Positions 1 to 8,455 of a stretch of 64,000 bases of DNA are shown here, piece by piece. This DNA is from RGIG8748 sp045539515 (GTDB lineage Bacteria > Bacillota > Clostridia > UMGS1810): assembly GCA_045539515.1 (NCBI GenBank), contig JAZQFN010000087.1:1-64000 (forward strand). Reading direction: 5' to 3'. How positions within the stretch are numbered: position 1 is the stretch's first letter; every line of letters begins with the position of its first letter. The notes below the pieces were generated by a model. The model did no database searches, was not told where the DNA came from, and worked only from the letters and a program-made list of their open reading frames with translations. The translations under genes and the position numbers were made by a program.

Positions 1-81
1 AATCGAACTCAAAGCAAGGCTTTGACTTGCTTTGAGTGGTAACCCGAAGGCGTGCGAGGGCACGTCGAGAGGTGAGATTTG
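1..81. repeat. hairpin-rich repeat-like element, cut by window edge
   Basis: This non-coding stretch holds a perfect 11-bp inverted repeat (CTCAAAGCAAG at 8-18 with CTTGCTTTGAG at 26-36) and a second short hairpin (GTGC/GCAC at 52-63), bounded by TCGA-containing boxes. Tandem hairpins between short boxes resemble the array at 25.86-26.06 kb, though the sequence differs. The rest of 82-248 holds only the terminator described separately. Confidence 0.45.
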
Positions 82-108
82 GCAATAGCAAAAAGGCATA
101 TATATGAA

Positions 109-138
109 GAAAAACATCTGGAAAACAGATGTTTTTCA
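109..138 (-). terminator. Rho-independent terminator after trkH
   Basis: Inverted repeat ACATCTG/CAGATGT with flanking A/T runs. Read on the minus strand it ends in a T-rich tract and lies about 110 nt past the trkH stop, so it probably ends the ion-transport operon. Confidence 0.6.
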
Positions 139-248
139 ACATTTATGGTAATTTTAAATGATTTACAGGATAATTTATACTCTGTATTCTTTCTTATCCC
201 TGCCTTTTTGCGGTCTGGACTTTTTTACATTCCATTTATTTTATATGG

Positions 249-1685
249 TTATCTCTTCCATTTACCCGGTGAAAAAAGCACCAGAATGGGGAATATTTCA
301 AGTCTTCCTATGAGCATATCCAAGATAAGAACTATTTTGGAAAGATTGGAGTAATCCCCGAAGTTAGACACAGGACCTACTCCGGCAAGACCGGGGCCGA
401 TATTATTTAATGTTGCTGCAACAGCGGTAAAATTAGTGGTAAAATCCATATTGTCTATGCTTATTATAAGCACAGAAAAAGCATATATAACAACATATGC
501 TGCCAGAAACATAGTTACTCCGCGTGTGGTTTCGTGTTCTACCACACGACCATCCATTTTGATTTTGTGAACGCGGTGAGGATGGGCAGAAATCTTGATC
601 TCCTTGACTATGCTTTTGCAAAGTATCATAATTCTTGAAACCTTGATACCGCCACCGGTAGAACCTGCGCAGGCTCCTATAAACATTATAAGCACAAGTA
701 CCGCCTTGGAAAGCTCCGGCCATTTGTCAAAATTCACCGTGGTATATCCGGTTGTGGTAATGATTGAGCCCACCTGAAATGCAGCGTGTTTAATGGTTTC
801 ACCGATAGTATCGTAGTAATCAATACAATTAAGCGTAATTACAAGTATGGAAACAAATATAATGCCAAGGTACACCTTAAGTTCTCCGGAACTCAATGCT
901 TCCTTAACCTTACCAATAAGTATGAGATAGAACAGCGAGAAGTTAATACCGCAAAGTATCATAAATACAGTTACTACAATTTGCTGATAGGACGTAAATG
1001 ATGCCATACTGTCGTTTCGGACACCGAATCCGCCGGTGCCCACCGTACCGAAAGATGTAGTCATAGCATCAAAAAGACTCATACCTCCACATACCAAAAG
1101 AACAATCTCTATGATGGTAATTACAAAATAAATAATATACAATATTTTGGCGGTTGACCTTACCTTGGGCACAATTTTGCTGACTGCCGGACCGGTACTT
1201 TCTGCTTTAAGAAGATACATATTGCTTCCGCCGGAAAGGGGCAAAAGCGCCACCAAAAACACCAGTACTCCCATGCCTCCTATCCAATGGGTAAAGCTTC
1301 GCCAAAACAAAAGACTATTTGGAAAAGATTCCACCTCTGAAAGAATGGATGCACCTGTAGTTGTAAAACCGGACACTGTTTCAAATACAGCATCAACGAT
1401 ATTTGGAATATAACCGGAAAAAACAAAAGGCAAAGCTCCAAAGATACTAAGGGCAATCCAGCTTAGTGCAACTATGGAGAAGCCCTCTTTGGAGTACATT
1501 TTCTGCTCTTTGGGTTTAATTGAATACAGGGGAGCACCTACTACGGCATTAATAGCTATACATAAAAGAAACCATTTTATCTGACCGTCGCCGTATATAG
1601 CAGAACATACGGCAGGCAAAAGCATACACACAGCCTCAAGCAGTATTGTCAATCCCAAAATACGAAAAACCAATTTATAGTTCAT
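249..1685 (-). CDS. trkH: TrkH-type potassium uptake membrane subunit
   Basis: A 478-residue polytopic membrane protein, the normal length for TrkH. It is the K+-conducting subunit of the Trk system and works with the cytosolic TrkA gating protein. Four pore-loop signatures are visible: SGFTTTGAS, GTVGTGGFG, TTTGYTT and NNIGPG. These line the K+ selectivity filter in this family. The C-terminus GRLEIFPILVLFSP is highly typical. The ATG start is preceded by GGAG at 8-nt spacing. It lies 13 nt after trkA and is surely co-transcribed. Nothing appears truncated. Confidence 0.95.
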   Translation of the reverse strand: MNYKLVFRILGLTILLEAVCMLLPAVCSAIYGDGQIKWFLLCIAINAVVGAPLYSIKPKEQKMYSKEGFSIVALSWIALSIFGALPFVFSGYIPNIVDAVFETVSGFTTTGASILSEVESFPNSLLFWRSFTHWIGGMGVLVFLVALLPLSGGSNMYLLKAESTGPAVSKIVPKVRSTAKILYIIYFVITIIEIVLLVCGGMSLFDAMTTSFGTVGTGGFGVRNDSMASFTSYQQIVVTVFMILCGINFSLFYLILIGKVKEALSSGELKVYLGIIFVSILVITLNCIDYYDTIGETIKHAAFQVGSIITTTGYTTVNFDKWPELSKAVLVLIMFIGACAGSTGGGIKVSRIMILCKSIVKEIKISAHPHRVHKIKMDGRVVEHETTRGVTMFLAAYVVIYAFSVLIISIDNMDFTTNFTAVAATLNNIGPGLAGVGPVSNFGDYSNLSKIVLILDMLIGRLEIFPILVLFSPGKWKR

Positions 1686-1698
1686 AACATCTGCTCCG

Positions 1699-3054
1699 TT
1701 ACTTAATGATTTGATCTATTGCAGTAACACCATGATGGGTAGTAACTACAATAACACTGTCACCGGGAAGAATACTGTCTTTACCACGGGGAATAATAGC
1801 TTTTCCATTGCGGTTAATGCAGGCTATAAGAACATTTTCTTTAATGGGAAGTTCTATAAGGGTTCTGCCGCAGACCTTTTCCGTACCCTTTATCTTGAAT
1901 TCAAGAGCTTCTGCCTTGTCGTCAAGTATAAGGTGCATAGTTTCTATTTCATCGGCACCATTGGCAGTAGCACGTACAAAACGTTCTATTCTTTCGGCAG
2001 TTATATCATTGGGGTTCACTATAGTATCCAGCTTAAGACTTTCTATAACGTTATCGTAGGTTATACGATTTATTTTTGTAACTATTTTTCCGTCACTTAC
2101 TGTTCTTGCAAACAGAGAAAGCATTATATTCTCTTCGTCGATACCTGTAAGAGTTACCACGGACTCATAGCCGGAAATACCTTCCTCCATAAGAAGGTCT
2201 GTATTTGTACCGTCGCCATTAATAACGGAAGCCTTGGGAAGCAAATCACAAAGTTCTTCGCAACGTTTAAGATTCTGTTCTATAATTTTAACGGATATTC
2301 CCGCTTGCTGTAACCTCTGTGCAAGGTAGTATGCGGTATCGCCGCCGCCTATAATAAGAGTATTCTTTACGCTATTGGTTTTGACACCTATTGCATTAAA
2401 AAATTGAGCCGCACTGCTGGGTGTTGCCACAATGCTCACAAGGTCACCTGTTTCAAGAGTAAAGCTACCACCGGGAATAAAAGCTTCATCTCCGCGCTCT
2501 ACACCGCACACAAGTATGTCGCAACCAAATTTATTGACAAGTTCGTATATTTTAACACCATCTACGGGAGATTTATCCTGAATACGGAATTTAAGAATCT
2601 CTATTCTTCCCTTTGCAAAAGTGTCTATCTGTATAGCCGAGGGGAATCTCAGCACTCTGGCAACCTCGGAAGCTGCTGCATACTCGGGGTTGATGGCAAG
2701 AGCCAGACCCAAATCATCCTTAAAAAGGTTGGCTGCAGAAATGTACTGTCTTTTTCTTACGCGTGCAATGGTTTTACAGTCGCCCGCTTTCCTTGCAAGG
2801 AGGCATATAAGGAGGTTAACCTCGTCGTTGCCTGCAACACTTATAAGAAGATCGGCTCCTTCAACACCGGCTTCCTTTAAGATATCTATATCAGTAGCAT
2901 CACCAACTACGCCCATTATATCACACTCATTGACGATATGTCGTATATTGTCGCCCGATATATCTATAACTGTTACTTCGTGATTTTCTTCTTTACTCAA
3001 AAGCCTGGAAAGCTTATAGCCTGTCTTACCTATACCTGCAATGATAATTTTCAA
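1699..3054 (-). CDS. trkA: Trk system potassium regulatory protein TrkA
   Basis: A 451-residue cytosolic protein with two tandem RCK units (TrkA_N plus TrkA_C twice), as in full-length TrkA. Rossmann nucleotide-binding motifs are GIGKTGYKLS near residue 7 and IIGGGDTAYYLAQ near residue 231. In the family NAD(H) or ATP/ADP binding gates the TrkH pore. Translation starts at TTG, with GAGGTGA about 6 nt upstream and no better ATG; the first residues MKIIIAGIGKTG fit the canonical N-terminus. It sits 13 nt upstream of trkH in the same transcript. Confidence 0.95.
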   Translation of the reverse strand: MKIIIAGIGKTGYKLSRLLSKEENHEVTVIDISGDNIRHIVNECDIMGVVGDATDIDILKEAGVEGADLLISVAGNDEVNLLICLLARKAGDCKTIARVRKRQYISAANLFKDDLGLALAINPEYAAASEVARVLRFPSAIQIDTFAKGRIEILKFRIQDKSPVDGVKIYELVNKFGCDILVCGVERGDEAFIPGGSFTLETGDLVSIVATPSSAAQFFNAIGVKTNSVKNTLIIGGGDTAYYLAQRLQQAGISVKIIEQNLKRCEELCDLLPKASVINGDGTNTDLLMEEGISGYESVVTLTGIDEENIMLSLFARTVSDGKIVTKINRITYDNVIESLKLDTIVNPNDITAERIERFVRATANGADEIETMHLILDDKAEALEFKIKGTEKVCGRTLIELPIKENVLIACINRNGKAIIPRGKDSILPGDSVIVVTTHHGVTAIDQIIK

Positions 3055-3125
3055 TTAAAGTCACCTCGAAAACAATATCAATCAATGCCATTGTAGCACA
3101 AAAAGTTATAACATTCAAGACGTAT

Positions 3126-4382
3126 TTAACCTGCGCTTACTTCAATATGTTTCTCATTTAGCTTGGAATAAATTATTTTCTGACTTTTGTAAAGCCCGTA
3201 GTTACCGCTTAGAATATAGCTAACTGCACAGCACAGGGCAAATATTATAAGGGAATCTCCTCCGAATACTTCAAAGGCAAGCATAACCGAAGCCAGAGGG
3301 CAATTGACAACACAGCAAAACAGTGTAACAAAACCTATGGCTGCACCATAGGCAGAATCTATGCCGAGCATAGGCGAAACAACGGCTCCAAAGGTAGAAC
3401 CCACGAAAAATGCAGGCACAATTTCGCCGCCTTTAAAGCCTGCACCTATGGTTATGGCAGTAAGTATTATTTTTATTAAAAAGGCTTCGGGACGCGCCTC
3501 GCCGCCAAGTGCTCTTGCTACCACATCCATACCTGCACCATTGTAATCGTAAGTGCCCAGCATAAGAGTAAAAAGCACCACCAGCGCACCGCCTGCAAGG
3601 CTTCTTACATAGGGATTTGGCAAAAGCTTTTTGGAATACTTTTCGCTGTATTTTATAGCAAGACAAAAAACAATGCTTACCATTGCACAAAGTATTGCAA
3701 GACCTACCACACCGCCAATAAATCTCAAGGTTATTTCTTCTGTAATCACACCGGCAAAAGAAACCGGCGAAACACCGAAAACTTTCTGAATTTCAAAGGC
3801 GGTAAGAGATGCCAGAACACATGGATAAAAAGCCGTGTAATGCATTACGCCTACAGAGCTTACCTCTATAGAAAAGACCGATGCAGTAATGGGAGTACCA
3901 AAAAGTGACGTAAATACCGCACTCATACCGGTCATTATAATAATCCTGGTATCGTGCATACCCAGACGAAATATTCTGCCCAAACGGTAACCGAGTCCGC
4001 CGCCAAGCTGAAGTGCAGCACCCTCTCTGCCGGCAGAGCCGCCAAAAAGATGGGTAATAACCGTAGATACAAATATAAGGGGTACCAACACAAAGGGTAC
4101 GCTTTCCTTATCCTGAACGGCTTTTATGATTCTGTTGGTGTCAAGCTTACCGAAGCGTTTGCATATGCCGTACAAAAGAGCTATAAAAGCTCCTGCCGCA
4201 GGAAGAAACAATATAATGCGGGGGTTTTGCATACGAAAATGGGTAGCATAGTCTATAAGAATATGGAAAATACAACCCAGACTCCCTCCTATTATACCCA
4301 TAATAAGAGAAAGTAACGTCCACTTAAAAAAAGTAATAAGATAGCTTGACGGATTTGTAAAATATTTCTTTAGTAATGTCAT
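3126..4382 (-). CDS. ClC-family chloride channel or transporter
   Basis: A membrane protein of about 418 residues with the ClC fold. The anion-site motif GSAGREGAALQLGG carries the gating glutamate, and GGEIVPAFFVG matches the GxFxP-type element. It has no C-terminal CBS domains, as in the short bacterial ClCs. Members exchange Cl- for H+ or conduct anions; some relatives export fluoride, which cannot be excluded. I place the start at the ATG at 4382, preceded by GGTGA at 5 nt; in-frame TTG and GTG codons just upstream are alternatives. It lies between the CPA2 antiporter and trkA on the same strand, consistent with a shared role in charge balance and osmotic homeostasis. Confidence 0.85.
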   Translation of the reverse strand: MTLLKKYFTNPSSYLITFFKWTLLSLIMGIIGGSLGCIFHILIDYATHFRMQNPRIILFLPAAGAFIALLYGICKRFGKLDTNRIIKAVQDKESVPFVLVPLIFVSTVITHLFGGSAGREGAALQLGGGLGYRLGRIFRLGMHDTRIIIMTGMSAVFTSLFGTPITASVFSIEVSSVGVMHYTAFYPCVLASLTAFEIQKVFGVSPVSFAGVITEEITLRFIGGVVGLAILCAMVSIVFCLAIKYSEKYSKKLLPNPYVRSLAGGALVVLFTLMLGTYDYNGAGMDVVARALGGEARPEAFLIKIILTAITIGAGFKGGEIVPAFFVGSTFGAVVSPMLGIDSAYGAAIGFVTLFCCVVNCPLASVMLAFEVFGGDSLIIFALCCAVSYILSGNYGLYKSQKIIYSKLNEKHIEVSAG

Positions 4383-4443
4383 CTCTGTCACCAATCAAAA
4401 TGCAGGAGCCGATGTAGCATCTGCCCCTGCAAAATAGTTTATA

Positions 4444-5739
4444 TTATCTGTTTTTAGCATTTTGAAGTTTTGTCTGTCTGCGGTTCTTAACCTCATCGCT
4501 CTGAGGTTTGATATCACCTGCGGCAGTAAGAGCCATTCTGGTAAATACAGGGCCGAAGAGTTCGTAGATAAGCACTGCAAAAAGAGTGATGTTTCTTATA
4601 AGATTGCCTTCGCCTCCGGGAAGCTGAGCAGAAGCAATGGTGCACATACCCAAAGCCACACCTGCCTGTGGGAGCAGTGTAATACCCAGATACTTACATA
4701 TCTCCGTTGAACACTTGGTTGCCTTAGCACTTATATAGGAACCAAAGTATTTACCCAAGGAACGGAATATGATGTACACCACACCGATACCCACAATGAC
4801 TACGTCTGAAAATACGCCGAGTTCAAGTTCTGCACCGCTTATTACAAAGAACAGCGCAAAAAGAGGAGATGTCCATTTATCTGCACCTTCCATAAGGTCA
4901 TTAGAGAGAGGACATATGTTGCAGAACACGGTACCAAGCATCATACATACAAGAAGCGAAGAAAAGCTTACATGTACAGGTCCAATGGAAAAGTCCAGCA
5001 TAGAAAGGGACGCTGTGAGAAATACAAATGCTATGGTAAGGTTAAGACGGTTGGTGTTGGAGTTAAAGAATTTTTCAAGCTGAGTAAGCACCCAACCCAT
5101 TACAGCACCAAGGGTAAGCGAAGCCACAATCTCAACCAGAGGATTAATAATGATAGATATCATATCCGGCTGACCGGAAGCTATAAGAGCCTTGGCAATA
5201 CCGAAGGATACGGCAAATACCACAAGACCCACGGCATCATCCAGAGCAACTATAGGTAAAAGTAAGCTCGTAAGAGGACCCTTTGCCTTATACTGACGAA
5301 CAACCATAAGAGTTGCCGCAGGAGCAGTAGCGGTAGCTATAGCACCTAAGGTAATTGCCTGTGACATTGATAGCTTATCGGGGAAGATTACATGAACGCC
5401 CCACAGAGCAAGGTCGACAAAAAGGGTTGCAACAAGAGCCTGAACAACGCCTATAACAGATGCCTGATGGCCTGTCTTCTTGAGTTCATCAAGTCGGAAC
5501 TCATTACCAATGGAAAAGGCTATAAAGCCAAGAGCAACCTCGGATACAAGTCCAAGCATTTCAACAGCGTGCATACTGTTAAAGCCGAGGCCTTCAATAC
5601 CAACACGGCCAAGACAGTAAGGCCCTATGAGCACACCGGCTATGAGATAAGCCGTAACTGCAGGGAGCTTGAGCTTTTTGAAAACACGAGTCATAAGCAA
5701 GCCTGCAAGAAGGGCTATAGAAGTAGATAACAATGTCAT
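4444..5739 (-). CDS. CPA2-type cation/proton antiporter (Kef/NapA-like)
   Basis: A 431-residue, roughly 12-helix membrane protein of the monovalent cation:proton antiporter-2 family. The N-terminal MTRVFKKLKLPAVTAYLIAG and the ALDDAVG segment, with the paired acidic residues typical of the ion-binding site, support the family. It stops after the membrane domain and has no RCK/TrkA_N tail, unlike KefB/C. Na+ or K+ specificity cannot be read from the sequence. It is the first gene of the minus-strand series antiporter, ClC, trkA, trkH, with a sigma-A-like promoter directly upstream. Confidence 0.85.
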   Translation of the reverse strand: MTLLSTSIALLAGLLMTRVFKKLKLPAVTAYLIAGVLIGPYCLGRVGIEGLGFNSMHAVEMLGLVSEVALGFIAFSIGNEFRLDELKKTGHQASVIGVVQALVATLFVDLALWGVHVIFPDKLSMSQAITLGAIATATAPAATLMVVRQYKAKGPLTSLLLPIVALDDAVGLVVFAVSFGIAKALIASGQPDMISIIINPLVEIVASLTLGAVMGWVLTQLEKFFNSNTNRLNLTIAFVFLTASLSMLDFSIGPVHVSFSSLLVCMMLGTVFCNICPLSNDLMEGADKWTSPLFALFFVISGAELELGVFSDVVIVGIGVVYIIFRSLGKYFGSYISAKATKCSTEICKYLGITLLPQAGVALGMCTIASAQLPGGEGNLIRNITLFAVLIYELFGPVFTRMALTAAGDIKPQSDEVKNRRQTKLQNAKNR

Positions 5740-5796
5740 AAAAATTCATCTTCTTTCAAAATAATACAGTTTTTCTGAAAAAGTCCAACCTTATGA

Positions 5797-5825
5797 AGTA
5801 TATCATAAACGTTTTATAAATTCAA
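5797..5825 (-). promoter_or_regulatory. sigma-A promoter for the antiporter-ClC-trkAH series
   Basis: Minus-strand TTGAAT (5820-5825), a 17-nt spacer and TATACT (5797-5802), about 60 nt upstream of the antiporter start. Seen by eye only. Confidence 0.6.
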
Positions 5826-5861
5826 GAATAATATTTACAAAAAAACGGATTTTCTTATAAA

Positions 5862-5893
5862 AAAATTGGTGACAATTATGCCACCAATTTTAA
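5862..5893 (-). terminator. terminator after the PF06541-like gene
   Basis: Inverted repeat AAATTGGTG/CCACCAATTT with an A-rich left flank that becomes a T tract on the minus strand. It lies directly after the stop of the 184-residue membrane protein. Confidence 0.7.
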
Positions 5894-5894
5894 G

Positions 5895-6449
5895 TCAATA
5901 TCTTAAAAGTACAGTGAGGATAAAATCCAACCCCACAACAAGTACAATAACACCGGAAGTTACAATAATTATGCGGTCTTTAACCTTTGACAAAATCCAT
6001 TTCGTCATCGGGTACACGCCGTACAGAAATACCATGGAGCCGGCTGTAAGAATACTGCTGTTTCTTAAGGATACCCTGCCGTCAATATGGAGCTTATCCA
6101 CCTTGCTGTAATCCCACCATCTGCGGTGATACACAAGCTCCATAATGTAGCTTACGCAAAACTCTATGAGAGATATTATAACCATTGCCGCCAAAAACAC
6201 AAGTATGGGCATAATGTTCACTTTTGCGAGAAATATTTTTTTTGACATAAGATTCTTAAGACAAAGCACAAGCACCACACCGCCAAAGCCATAGATTGGC
6301 AGATAACATCCGTACATAAATCCCTTATTTACAAAATAGCCGTGGTTAATGGAAGACCATACGCTTTCGTATATCCAGCCTATACAGCTAAACAGAAAAA
6401 AACACCATATGTAAGTAGCAATTTCTCTTGATATCTTTGTATTATTCAT
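5895..6449 (-). CDS. putative membrane protein, ABC_trans_CmpB (PF06541)-like
   Basis: A 184-residue integral membrane protein with four to five hydrophobic helices. The segment FSCIGWIYESVW followed by GFMYGCYLPIYGFGG is the hallmark of a Firmicutes family (PF06541) listed as putative ABC-transporter type IV permeases. The biochemical role of that family is not established. It starts 3 nt after the stop of the aldo/keto reductase and so belongs to the same two-gene transcript, followed by a clear terminator. No ATPase partner is adjacent. Confidence 0.75.
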   Translation of the reverse strand: MNNTKISREIATYIWCFFLFSCIGWIYESVWSSINHGYFVNKGFMYGCYLPIYGFGGVVLVLCLKNLMSKKIFLAKVNIMPILVFLAAMVIISLIEFCVSYIMELVYHRRWWDYSKVDKLHIDGRVSLRNSSILTAGSMVFLYGVYPMTKWILSKVKDRIIIVTSGVIVLVVGLDFILTVLLRY

Positions 6450-6452
6450 AGA

Positions 6453-7451
6453 TTAATCCGCCATAATTTCATCAATTTTCCGAAGTGTTTCCTCATCAAA
6501 GGAGGTATTTTGAAGCATAGCAATATTATCTTTTATCTGTCCGGGATTAGATGCGCCCACAAGCACACTTGTAACCGCTTTATTGCGATACACCCAAGAA
6601 AGAGCCATCTGCGCCAGGGTCTGTCCCCTGTGGGCAGCTATTTCATTAAGCGCGCTTACCTTAGCTATAACATCCTCCGTAAGGGAAGCTTCCTTTAAAA
6701 ATCTTCCGTCGGTACGAACACGGCTGTCCTGAGGTATGCCTTTAAGATAGCGATCTGTAAGGACTCCCTGTGCCAAAGGTGAAAAGACAATCACACCCTT
6801 TTTTAAATTTAATGCACTATCTAAAATGCCGTTTTTCTCTGCGGTACGGTCAAATATAGAATATCTGTTCTGGTTTATTATAAAGGGGCATTTAAGCTCT
6901 GTGAGAATCTTTGCGGCCTCCTCCATGGTGTTGCCGTCATAGTTGGAAAGTCCCACATAAAGCGCCTTACCGCTCTTTACAATGCCGTCTAAAGCCCACA
7001 TGGTTTCGTATAGAGGAGTTTCGGGAGTCATCCTGTGGTGGTAAAATATATCCACATAGTCAATACCCATACGCTTAAGACTTTGGTCAAGGCTTGAAAC
7101 AATATATTTTTTACTGCCAAGGTCGCCATAAGGACCCTCCCACATATAGTAACCCGCCTTGGTGCTCACAATAATTTCATCACGATAGCTTCCGAGGTGG
7201 TCCTTTAAAATCCTGCCGAAATTGCGTTCGGCACTTCCCGCCTCGGGTCCATAGTTATTGGCAAGGTCGAAATGGGTAATGCCATTGTCAAAGGCAGTAA
7301 AGCACATATTACACATATTGGCATAGTCTGCATTGTCACCAAAATTGTGCCAAAGACCCAAAGACACCGCCGGAAGTCTTAAACCACTTTCTCCGCAATG
7401 ATTGTACACCATATCATTGTACCTTAAGCTATCTGCAGTATATTTTTCCAT
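6453..7451 (-). CDS. aldo/keto reductase, YghZ/Gpr-like
   Basis: A 332-residue NAD(P)H-dependent oxidoreductase of the aldo/keto reductase superfamily. The catalytic tetrad is visible as FDLANNYG (Asp and Tyr), STKAGY (Lys) and YHHR (His). The N-terminal NHCGESGLRLPAVSLGLWHN resembles the YghZ/L-glyceraldehyde-3-phosphate reductase and Kv-beta branch, so a small aldehyde or ketose-derived substrate is likely. GGAGG lies 7 nt before the ATG. It has its own promoter, divergent from the ECF transporter operon. Confidence 0.9.
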   Translation of the reverse strand: MEKYTADSLRYNDMVYNHCGESGLRLPAVSLGLWHNFGDNADYANMCNMCFTAFDNGITHFDLANNYGPEAGSAERNFGRILKDHLGSYRDEIIVSTKAGYYMWEGPYGDLGSKKYIVSSLDQSLKRMGIDYVDIFYHHRMTPETPLYETMWALDGIVKSGKALYVGLSNYDGNTMEEAAKILTELKCPFIINQNRYSIFDRTAEKNGILDSALNLKKGVIVFSPLAQGVLTDRYLKGIPQDSRVRTDGRFLKEASLTEDVIAKVSALNEIAAHRGQTLAQMALSWVYRNKAVTSVLVGASNPGQIKDNIAMLQNTSFDEETLRKIDEIMAD

Positions 7452-7479
7452 ACTATTTCCTCCACATATTTATATTATA

Positions 7480-7508
7480 AGTATACCATACACGCTATAC
7501 CTTATCAA
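7480..7508 (-). promoter_or_regulatory. promoter for the aldo/keto reductase
   Basis: Minus-strand TTGATA (7503-7508), 17-nt spacer and TATACT (7480-7485) preceded by TGG. It sits back-to-back with the ecfT promoter in a 131-nt divergent region. Confidence 0.6.
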
Positions 7509-7517
7509 CAGTTTTAT

Positions 7518-7546
7518 TTGACCTTGATGTCATATTATGATAGAAT
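7518..7546 (+). promoter_or_regulatory. promoter for the ECF transporter operon
   Basis: TTGACC (7518-7523), 17-nt spacer and TAGAAT (7541-7546), 37 nt before the ecfT ATG. The leader is too short for a riboswitch, and none of the vitamin riboswitch signatures was seen. Confidence 0.7.
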
Positions 7547-7582
7547 ATACGGGTAAAAGTATACTTATGAGGAAATATAGCC

Positions 7583-8455
7583 ATGAAAGAATTCGAAAGG
7601 TATCATCCATTGGTAAACTTAATATATTTTGTCTTCGTCATTGTATTCGCTTGCGTGTTTATGCATCCGGTGTGTCTTGGTGTTTCTTTTGTATGCGCAT
7701 TTATCTATTCCATACTGATTAAAGGCTTTAAAAGAGCCATTAAAAGCCTTTGCGTAATAGTGCCTCTTATACTGGTAACCGCTCTTGTAAATCCGGTGTT
7801 CAATCACCGTGGTGTAACTATACTTATGTATTTCCCCGACGGCAACCCCCTGACATTGGAATCCATAATATACGGCATAGGTGCTGCATTTATGATTGCC
7901 TCGGTGATAATGTGGTTTTCCTGTTTTAATGAGATTATGTCTTCGGACAAATATGTGTATCTCTTTGGAAAGATAATGCCTGCAATGTCACTTATTCTCT
8001 CCATGGTGCTGAGGTTTGTGCCTAAGTTTAAAGCACAATATAAAGATATAGCCAATGCTCAAGTTTGCATAGGCAAAGATACCTCAAAAGGTTCTTTAAT
8101 AACCCGATGCAAAAATACCGCAAAGGTGGTTTCCATGAATATAAGCCGCTCTCTGGAGGAATCCATAGACACCGCCGACAGTATGAAAAGTCGCGGCTAC
8201 GGACTTGAAGGGCGGACGGCATTTTCCACATACAAATTCACAACAAGGGATTGGACAACGCTGATTTTTACATTGGCAGCATGTATTTATATTTTCATAG
8301 GCGGTATTCTCGGAAATCTTAATTTTTACTACTTCCCAACCATATCAGGACCGACCGCTTCCCCCTACGGAGTAAGCCTTACGGTAATATACTGCTTATA
8401 CTGTATGCTGCCCATACTACTGGAAATAAAGGAGGCAAGGAAATGGAAATACTAA
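7583..8455 (+). CDS. ecfT: ECF transporter transmembrane subunit EcfT
   Basis: A 290-residue membrane protein of the CbiQ/EcfT family, the coupling subunit linking the two ATPases to a substrate-binding S component. About five to six hydrophobic helices are present. The coupling region SRSLEESIDTADSMKSRGYG contains the Ala-Arg-Gly-type signature, here SRG. GAGG lies 10 nt upstream of the ATG. The last 13 nt overlap the next gene, which carries the ATPases and S component, so the two genes together encode a complete ECF transporter. Confidence 0.9.
   Translation: MKEFERYHPLVNLIYFVFVIVFACVFMHPVCLGVSFVCAFIYSILIKGFKRAIKSLCVIVPLILVTALVNPVFNHRGVTILMYFPDGNPLTLESIIYGIGAAFMIASVIMWFSCFNEIMSSDKYVYLFGKIMPAMSLILSMVLRFVPKFKAQYKDIANAQVCIGKDTSKGSLITRCKNTAKVVSMNISRSLEESIDTADSMKSRGYGLEGRTAFSTYKFTTRDWTTLIFTLAACIYIFIGGILGNLNFYYFPTISGPTASPYGVSLTVIYCLYCMLPILLEIKEARKWKY

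Noticed and set aside
79..354. 91-codon plus-strand frame near the left edge
   Set aside because: It runs through the terminator hairpin and over the 3' end of trkH; no start signal.
1711..2313. 200-codon plus-strand frame opposite trkA
   Set aside because: Antisense shadow with no ribosome-binding site.
7452..7582. Cobalamin or other vitamin riboswitch before ecfT
   Set aside because: The gap is 131 nt, filled by two promoters; no conserved riboswitch boxes.
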